A stretch of DNA of 52,244 nucleotides from Candidatus Gastranaerophilales bacterium (GTDB lineage Bacteria; Cyanobacteriota; Vampirovibrionia; Gastranaerophilales; Gastranaerophilaceae): the NCBI GenBank assembly GCA_944323285.1, contig CALURV010000007.1:1-52244 (forward strand), given 5' to 3'. Below, piece after piece: positions 47,273 to 52,244 of the stretch (position 1 is its first letter; every line of letters begins with the position of its first letter). Made by a program: the position numbers and the translations under genes. The notes beneath the pieces are model-generated. The model saw only the letters and a list, made by a program, of their open reading frames with translations, did not search any database and had not been told where the DNA came from.

Positions 47273-48592
47273 ATGATAAAAATAAAAGTACAAAGACAAT
47301 ATTCAATTTTTTTATCTATTATTCTTCTTTTTGCCATTTTTTTGTTAATTGGAGTTCTATTGTATTTTCTATTTATGTCTGAAGTAGATTTGAATAGTAA
47401 ATCTAAATCTGATTTACACGAAATCTTATGGATATTAGCTTTTGTTCTTGTTCCGTTTATTTTTTGTTCCATAGGAAATAAATCAGAATATGTTTCTGAC
47501 ATGATAATATCTTCAGAATATATTGAATTGGTTTATAAACAAAAACAAAAAGAAATAAGAAGAACAAGACTTTCAAGAAATGACATAGAGTTATTTGAGG
47601 TGATAGCAAATATTGATAAAAGAAGTTCAGGACGAACTTGTTATATACAAAGTAATACAATTGTTACAATTGAACTTAAGGATAAAAATCAAATTCAATT
47701 TTCACAAGATTCCTCATATATATTATGTGGAAGCCCTTATAAATTCATTTTAGATTTAATAAAAAATTCAAGAGAAATTCCTAACTTTAAATACGAAATA
47801 AATGGAAATTATGAGTTTGCAAAAAAGGATATAGAACACTACCGTATATATAAAAAACGACTTCCTTATATTGAACAATTAAAACACGATTATAAAAATC
47901 AGCCCAAATTTATAAAAATTCTACATCTAATTTTGATAATTGTTTTAATTGGAAATTTATGCTTTATGGGTTATCTGTGCATGCCGGCAGGTAAACTGAC
48001 AAAAGACGAACAAGAATATATGAAACATTATAATCAAGCAATTGAATTGCGTATAGAGCAAAAGCAATATCAAGAAGCTATTTATGAATTAAATAAAGCA
48101 GAAGAATATTTTTCTGACACAGCAGAAACATATCTTGAAAAAGCATATTGTTATGACAGATTAAAAGAATATGATAAAGCTATATCGGCGGCAAATGAAG
48201 GACTGAAATATATAGATTCAAAATCTATATATCGTAAATATCATAATTTTAAATTTATGGGTAAAAAAGATATTTCTTTATATACATTGCTTGGTAAATT
48301 ATATAAAAAGACGAATAACTACGAAAAAATGAAATTATGCTATGACTATGTTATTGGTAATGTTAAATATAAATATACAAATGCATATTTTCAAAGAGGA
48401 TATGCAAAATATTATCTTTCAGAATTTGATTCTGCTCTTCAGGATTTCTATAAACACAAAGAAATAATACAACAATATATCAATGATCAAAGAGAAGAAG
48501 CCCCTGAATTTAAACATACAACCCTAATATATGATGAAAATGATTTAATTAATGTTGAAAAATGGATTTCCGCCTGTAAAAAATACAAATAA
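47273..48592 (+). CDS. Membrane protein with C-terminal TPR domain (paralogue of next gene)
   Basis: 439 aa. Two N-terminal membrane helices (about 10-35 'IFLSIILLFAIFLLIGVLLYFLF' and 48-64 'ILWILAFVLVPFIFC') are followed by a soluble domain with 'SSEYIELVYKQKQKEIRRTRLSRNDIELFEVIANIDKR', 'NTIVTIELKDKNQIQF' and 'FILDLIKNSREIPNFKYEINGN'. A third helix lies near 220-240 ('ILHLILIIVLIGNLCFMGYLC'). The last ~190 residues are TPR-like repeats ('AIYELNKAEEYFSDTAETYLEKAYCYDRLKEYDKAISAANEGLKYI'). Not recognised as a known family. The domain before the third helix is a clear paralogue of the next gene. It has no ribosome-binding site. Confidence 0.8.
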   Translation: MIKIKVQRQYSIFLSIILLFAIFLLIGVLLYFLFMSEVDLNSKSKSDLHEILWILAFVLVPFIFCSIGNKSEYVSDMIISSEYIELVYKQKQKEIRRTRLSRNDIELFEVIANIDKRSSGRTCYIQSNTIVTIELKDKNQIQFSQDSSYILCGSPYKFILDLIKNSREIPNFKYEINGNYEFAKKDIEHYRIYKKRLPYIEQLKHDYKNQPKFIKILHLILIIVLIGNLCFMGYLCMPAGKLTKDEQEYMKHYNQAIELRIEQKQYQEAIYELNKAEEYFSDTAETYLEKAYCYDRLKEYDKAISAANEGLKYIDSKSIYRKYHNFKFMGKKDISLYTLLGKLYKKTNNYEKMKLCYDYVIGNVKYKYTNAYFQRGYAKYYLSEFDSALQDFYKHKEIIQQYINDQREEAPEFKHTTLIYDENDLINVEKWISACKKYK

Positions 48593-48658
48593 AAAATACT
48601 GAAAAATCTCTTTATTATTAATGTTATCCAGAAAATTGTAATACAAGTAGTATTTTAA

Positions 48659-48689
48659 TTGTTTATTATATTAAAAAGTATGGTATTAT
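48659..48689 (+). promoter_or_regulatory. Promoter of the second membrane paralogue (leaderless candidate)
   Basis: TTGTTTATTATATT (from 48659) then GG-TATTAT (48684-48689), six bases before the ATG at 48696. Same sequence and spacing as the promoter of the upstream paralogue. Confidence 0.55.
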
Positions 48690-48695
48690 AAAAGA

Positions 48696-49370
48696 ATGAT
48701 AAAAATAAAACTTCAACAAAAAATATTGATATTTATATTTTTTATTATTCTGATAATAGTATGTGGTTTAAGTTGTTTGGTATTTCCTTTCCTATTAATA
48801 ATCCGTTTCATGTTTTTATGGATAATTGTATTCTTTGTTATTTGGGTTTGGAAAAATAAATCAGCTTCTGTATCTGAACTAATAATAGCAGCTGATTATA
48901 TTGACATAATATATAAAAAGATATTTAGAGAAGTTAAAAAAATAAGAATTTTAAAAAATGAAATAGAGGTATTTGAATTAGTTGCAACTATTGATAAAAA
49001 AAATATAATAATTGAAAATTCTATATACAGCAATACAATTGTTACTATTAAACTTAAGAATAAAAAACAAATTCAATTTATGGTAGATTCAACAATGAGT
49101 CTGAGGGGTTGTTCTTACCAATTTATCTTGGATTTAATAAAATCTTCCAGAGAGATTCCTAATTTTAAGTATGAAGTTTGTGGAAATGATAGTTTTGCAA
49201 AAAAAGATATAGAAAATTATAGAATATACGGGAAACATTTGAGTGCAGTTGACCAAATGAATCATGATTTTAATAAAATGCCAAATCATGTAAAAGGATT
49301 TATAATCTTTTCTATTATTATTTGTTTATGGATAGTATTTCTTTATTGGTTGTATATTTATGTTCTTTAA
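48696..49370 (+). CDS. Membrane protein, short paralogue without TPR domain
   Basis: 224 aa, aligned along its whole length with residues 1-240 of the preceding gene. Shared segments include MIKIK at the start, 'SNTIVTIKLKNKKQIQF', 'FILDLIKSSREIPNFKYEVCGN' and 'FAKKDIENYRIYGK'. Two N-terminal helices (about 10-50) and one C-terminal helix ('GFIIFSIIICLWIVFLYWLYIYVL') bracket a ~130-residue domain; the TPR tail is absent. A tandem duplication including the promoter is the simplest explanation. Its stop abuts the stop of the convergent glycyl-radical gene. Function unknown. Confidence 0.8.
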   Translation: MIKIKLQQKILIFIFFIILIIVCGLSCLVFPFLLIIRFMFLWIIVFFVIWVWKNKSASVSELIIAADYIDIIYKKIFREVKKIRILKNEIEVFELVATIDKKNIIIENSIYSNTIVTIKLKNKKQIQFMVDSTMSLRGCSYQFILDLIKSSREIPNFKYEVCGNDSFAKKDIENYRIYGKHLSAVDQMNHDFNKMPNHVKGFIIFSIIICLWIVFLYWLYIYVL

Positions 49371-49619
49371 TTAACAACCGCAATTTAAACTAGAATGGAA
49401 AGTCCTTGATATAACATCATCTTGCTGTTCTTTTGTTAGTTTAATGAAATTAACAGCATAACCTGAAACTCTAACTGTTAATTGGGGATATTTCTCAGGA
49501 TGTTTTTGGGCATCAATTAGAGTTTCTCTATTGAAAACATTAACGTTTAAATGATGTCCGCCTTTTTCAACATAGCCGTCAAGTAAATTTATTAAATTTT
49601 CTTCTTGCATTGTAGCCAT
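49371..49619 (-). CDS. grcA: Stand-alone glycyl-radical domain of pyruvate formate-lyase (GrcA-like)
   Basis: 82 aa consisting only of the PFL C-terminal domain: '[71 protein letters not shown]', ending in N-C-G-C. The radical-bearing glycine is Gly53 in R-V-S-G-Y. E. coli GrcA (YfiD, 127 aa) repairs damaged PFL with such a domain, but here the upstream catalytic gene lacks its own glycyl-radical domain, so this protein must supply it for PFL to work. AGAGG lies seven bases before the ATG. It follows pflB with a 14-nt gap, so they are co-transcribed. The C-terminal tail S-L-N-C-G-C repeats the pflB ending. Confidence 0.93.
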   Translation of the reverse strand: MATMQEENLINLLDGYVEKGGHHLNVNVFNRETLIDAQKHPEKYPQLTVRVSGYAVNFIKLTKEQQDDVISRTFHSSLNCGC

Positions 49620-49673
49620 ATAAAAACCTCTTTCTAGTTAATATTATCTTGAGAACAACCGCAATCTAAACTA
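49374..49673 (-). repeat. 19-bp direct repeats flanking the glycyl-radical gene
   Basis: acaaccgcaatttaaacta (49374-49392) and acaaccgcaatctaaacta (49655-49673) match at 18 of 19 bases. They encode S-L-N-C-G-C and S-L-D-C-G-C at the C-termini of the glycyl-radical protein and PflB. The repeat period is 281 bp. Confidence 0.85.
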
Positions 49674-51715
49674 ATTGTCAAATCTCCCATAAATACTTCA
49701 TCTTTACCTAAAGCATTAGGGATAATTGAAAATGTGTTTGAAATGCCGTCTTGTGCATCTTCAAAAGGAAGTTTTGCAACAGAAGCTAAAGAAGCAACAG
49801 CTCCGTTAGTATCTCTTCCATGCATTGGATTTGCTCCAGGAGCTAAAGGAATACCTGTTTTTCTTCCGTCTGGTGTATTGCCTGTCTTTTTGCCGTATAC
49901 AACATTTGATGTTATTGTTAAAATCGACATTGTTGGAATTGAATTTCTATATGTATAGTGTTTTCTTATTTTTGCCATAAATGTTTTGACGAGATTTACA
50001 GCTATCTGATCAACTCTGTCATCGTTGTTTCCGTATTTAGGGAAATCACCTTCAACTTCATAGTCAACAACTATACCATTTTCATCTCTTATTGTTTTTA
50101 CTTTTGCATATTTAATTGCAGATAAAGAATCAGCAACAACAGACAGACCTGCAATGCCTGTTGCGAAATAACGTTTTACGTCTCTGTCGTGAAGTGCCAT
50201 TTGGGCTTTTTCATAACAATATTTATCGTGCATGTAGTGAATTACATTTAACGTATTAACATATAAACCTGCGAGCCACTCCATCATATCATCATATTTT
50301 TCCATAACTTCATCATAATCAAGATATTCTGAAGTTATTGGTCTGTATTTTGGTCCGATTTGTTCTTTAAGTCTTTCATCAATACCGCCATTAATTGCAT
50401 ATAATAAACATTTTGCAAGATTCGCTCTTGCTCCGAAAAATTGCATTTCTTTACCCACAACCATTGATGAAACACAGCAGGCTATAGCATAGTCATCACC
50501 ATGAACTACTCTCATTAAATCATCGTTTTCGTATTGAATAGAAGAAGTTTCTATAGAAATTTTTGCGCAATATTCTTTAAAACCTCTTGGTAAATTTTTA
50601 GACCAAAGTACTGTTAAATTTGGTTCAGGAGCACTTCCTAAATTTTCTAATGTATGAAGATACCTGAATGAATTTTTTGTAACTAAAGGTCTTCCATCAA
50701 CACCCACTCCGCCTATTGACTCTGTTACCCAGGTGGGATCACCTGAAAATAATTCGTTATATTCAGGGGTTCTTGCAAATTTTACAAGTCTCAATTTCAT
50801 TATAAAATGATCAATCATCTCTTGAGCTTGTTCTTCTGTAATAAGACCTCTTTTTAAATCTCTTTCTATATAGATATCTAAAAAAGTAGAGGTTCTTCCG
50901 ATACTCATTGCAGCTCCATTTTGCTCTTTTACTGCTGATAAGTATCCAAAGTATAACCATTGTATTGCTTCTTGTGCATTTTTTGCAGGTTTTGATATGT
51001 CAAATCCATATATTTGACCAAGTTTTTTCATATCTTTTAATGCACTTATTTGATCGGTTATTTCTTCTCTTAATTGAATTCTTTCAGGTGTCATCTCACC
51101 TTCAAGAGATTTAAATTGTTCTTGTTTATCTTCTATTAATCTATCTATACCATATAGTGCAACTCTTCTGTAATCACCTATTATACGACCTCTACCGTAT
51201 GCATCTGGCAAACCTGTAATAATAGCTGAATGCCTTGCCGCTTTCATCTCGGGAGTATATACATCAAAAACTCCTTGGTTATGTGTTTTCCTGTATTTAG
51301 AAAAAATCTCTGAAATTTCAGAATCTACTTCATATCCATAAGACTTACAAGCAGTTTCTGCCATTCTTATTCCGCCAAATGGCTGCAGTGAGCGTTTTAA
51401 TGGCTTATCCGTTTGAAGACCTACTATTTTTTCAAGCTCTTTATCTATATATCCTGCTTCATGGGAAATTATAGTAGATACAACTTTAGTATCCATATCA
51501 AGGACACCGCCATTTTCACGTTCTTTTTTGAAGAGGTCACAACACTCTTCCCACAATTGAACTGTAGCCTTGGTAGGATCAGCTAAGAAACTTGCATCAC
51601 CTTCATATAATGTATAGTTTTTTTGAATAAAATCTCTAACATTAATTTCTTGCTGCCATTTACCGGGTTTAAATTCTGTTTTATCTGAAATATCACTTAA
51701 AGAAGCAATAGCCAT
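49634..51715 (-). CDS. pflB: Pyruvate formate-lyase catalytic subunit lacking the glycyl-radical domain
   Basis: 693 aa from the ATG at 51715, chosen because GGGAG lies six bases upstream; the longer TTG frame to 51751 has no such site. It converts pyruvate and CoA to acetyl-CoA and formate. The catalytic pair Cys413-Cys414 is in '[27 protein letters not shown]' (E. coli 418/419). '[32 protein letters not shown]' and '[24 protein letters not shown]' are PFL-typical. The chain stops after '[31 protein letters not shown]', exactly where full-length PFL continues into the glycyl-radical domain, which is encoded by the next gene. Together 693 + 82 residues equal a normal PFL (~760). Confidence 0.95.
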   Translation of the reverse strand: MAIASLSDISDKTEFKPGKWQQEINVRDFIQKNYTLYEGDASFLADPTKATVQLWEECCDLFKKERENGGVLDMDTKVVSTIISHEAGYIDKELEKIVGLQTDKPLKRSLQPFGGIRMAETACKSYGYEVDSEISEIFSKYRKTHNQGVFDVYTPEMKAARHSAIITGLPDAYGRGRIIGDYRRVALYGIDRLIEDKQEQFKSLEGEMTPERIQLREEITDQISALKDMKKLGQIYGFDISKPAKNAQEAIQWLYFGYLSAVKEQNGAAMSIGRTSTFLDIYIERDLKRGLITEEQAQEMIDHFIMKLRLVKFARTPEYNELFSGDPTWVTESIGGVGVDGRPLVTKNSFRYLHTLENLGSAPEPNLTVLWSKNLPRGFKEYCAKISIETSSIQYENDDLMRVVHGDDYAIACCVSSMVVGKEMQFFGARANLAKCLLYAINGGIDERLKEQIGPKYRPITSEYLDYDEVMEKYDDMMEWLAGLYVNTLNVIHYMHDKYCYEKAQMALHDRDVKRYFATGIAGLSVVADSLSAIKYAKVKTIRDENGIVVDYEVEGDFPKYGNNDDRVDQIAVNLVKTFMAKIRKHYTYRNSIPTMSILTITSNVVYGKKTGNTPDGRKTGIPLAPGANPMHGRDTNGAVASLASVAKLPFEDAQDGISNTFSIIPNALGKDEVFMGDLTISLDCGCSQDNIN

Positions 51716-51752
51716 TTTCATCTCCCATAATCTTTTTATTTCTATCCACAAA

Positions 51753-51765
51753 ATTGATAATCAAT
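51753..51765. promoter_or_regulatory. Palindrome ATTGATAATCAAT upstream of pflB
   Basis: A perfect 13-base palindrome 38 bases before the pflB ATG. A -10-like TATACT on the minus strand (51784-51789) would put the palindrome just after the transcription start, a common place for a repressor operator. It is not an FNR site (one base instead of four between TTGAT and ATCAA). Confidence 0.4.
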
Positions 51766-51906
51766 ATCATTTTGTCTTAAAATAGTATACCATAAACAGT
51801 AACTAGATTCAGCAATTTATTAAAATCTTTATATAAGTTTTACATGTTGAAAACAAGGGCAGTATTTTAAGATAAATAACCTTTATTCAACCTGCAAAAT
51901 ATATAA

Positions 51907-52244
51907 TCATTTTCTGATTAATAAATAGAACAAAGATTTAAAGAATCCGGGGCGGAACATAAATAAAGGTCGATGTTTAAAATATAAAAATAGCCCAAGT
52001 AAATTTGATTTTATATGCCAAGTACTATCAGGACTTTCCCATTGTGTCATTTTCAAATATTTAAAATAATATTTTTTAAGCGGAATATAAGATCCCATTT
52101 TCCAAGGCTTAGAACCACCCATATAGTGCAATATTTTAAAATCATTAGAATAATCAGAACGTGAACAAAAATTCACAACTTGAACATTCCATTTACCATC
52201 TAACAACAATATCTCATTTGCAAAACATATATTAATCAAATCCT
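51907..52244 (-). CDS. Glycosyltransferase family 8 protein, C-terminal part (5' end beyond window)
   Basis: The frame runs out of the window on the minus strand. The first residues read (Q)DLINICFANEILLLDGKWNVQ, matching the D-Q-D-x-(I/L)-N...LP..WN segment of GT8 enzymes, and 'ILHYMGGSKPWK' is the conserved H-(Y/F)-x-G-x-x-K-P-W motif that binds the nucleotide-sugar phosphates and metal. The tail is basic and aromatic. GT8 enzymes transfer glucose or galactose onto LPS or other glycans. The apparent TTG 'start' at 52239 is inside the conserved region, so the true N-terminus lies beyond 52244. Confidence 0.82.
   Translation of the reverse strand, partial: DLINICFANEILLLDGKWNVQVVNFCSRSDYSNDFKILHYMGGSKPWKMGSYIPLKKYYFKYLKMTQWESPDSTWHIKSNLLGLFLYFKHRPLFMFRPGFFKSLFYLLIRK

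Noticed and set aside
49371-49619. Interpreting the 82-aa protein as a simple GrcA spare part
   Set aside because: The adjacent PflB has no glycyl-radical domain of its own, so the spare-part model does not fit unless another PFL exists.
51716-51751. Upstream TTG start for pflB (12 extra residues)
   Set aside because: GGGAG sits six bases before the ATG at 51715, inside the extension; the extra residues do not match PFL N-termini.
1-52244. CRISPR array, tRNA or rRNA genes
   Set aside because: No regularly spaced repeats were seen; the dispersed repeats are kilobases apart. No convincing cloverleaf or rRNA sequence was noticed by eye, though a tRNAscan run was not possible.

Overview
The window looks like a chromosomal segment of a non-photosynthetic, fermentative relative of the Cyanobacteria, most likely the gut order Gastranaerophilales (Vampirovibrionia/Melainabacteria). 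This is inferred from the very AT-rich DNA, a DUF3326 protein (a family I know mainly from cyanobacteria and plastids), a SigF/FliA-like sigma factor beside an RpoD-type one, pyruvate formate-lyase, rubrerythrin, and several small proteins carrying an N-terminal 'SFKG/SFGS'-type motif. No photosynthesis gene, rRNA, tRNA or CRISPR array was seen.

Layout. 1-126 is the end of an IS3-type insertion sequence. 0.3-11 kb: alaS, a priA-PC4-phosphohexomutase operon, and ileS. 11-15.7 kb (minus strand): a LOG-like protein, a small unknown, a pseudopilin/DUF3326/UPF0173 operon, and a BlaI-type repressor with an unknown partner. 16-20 kb: a 1274-aa double UvrD-like helicase. 20-26.3 kb (plus strand): an RpoD-family sigma factor, rpsA plus a P-loop kinase, rplU-rpmA, a radical SAM protein, an unknown, and a FliA/SigF-like sigma factor. 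26.3-34 kb (minus strand): pyruvyl-transferase/PfkB/TPR genes, then an operon of two M16 peptidases, a TPR protein and a thioesterase. 34-39.9 kb: small protein, lipoate ligase, rubrerythrin, dCMP deaminase, and a WYL-WYL-DUF4127 operon. 39.9-46 kb: thrS, a secreted protein, a kinase-like protein, and udk-nadD-yqeK. 46-52.2 kb: TspO, pflA, two tandem membrane paralogues, a split pflB, and the end of a GT8 glycosyltransferase.

Most unusual observations. (1) Pyruvate formate-lyase is split: the catalytic part with the Cys-Cys pair and the glycyl-radical domain are two adjacent genes, and a near-identical 19-bp repeat lies at both 3' ends. (2) A dispersed ~180-bp intergenic repeat occurs four times in the same orientation. 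It has three hairpins, and the 15-nt core of the third is inverted in two of the four copies although its 9-bp arms are unchanged. (3) Several genes at 41-49 kb have a TATAAT-like box exactly 6-7 nt before the ATG and no ribosome-binding site, suggesting leaderless mRNAs.

Metabolic reading: fermentation through PFL with its activase (pflA), oxidative-stress defence by rubrerythrin, NAD synthesis (nadD), uridine salvage (udk), lipoate attachment, and cell-surface glycan genes (CsaB-like, GT8). Gene starts were reassigned where a Shine-Dalgarno sequence, domain boundary or promoter spacing favoured an internal start; this is stated in each entry.
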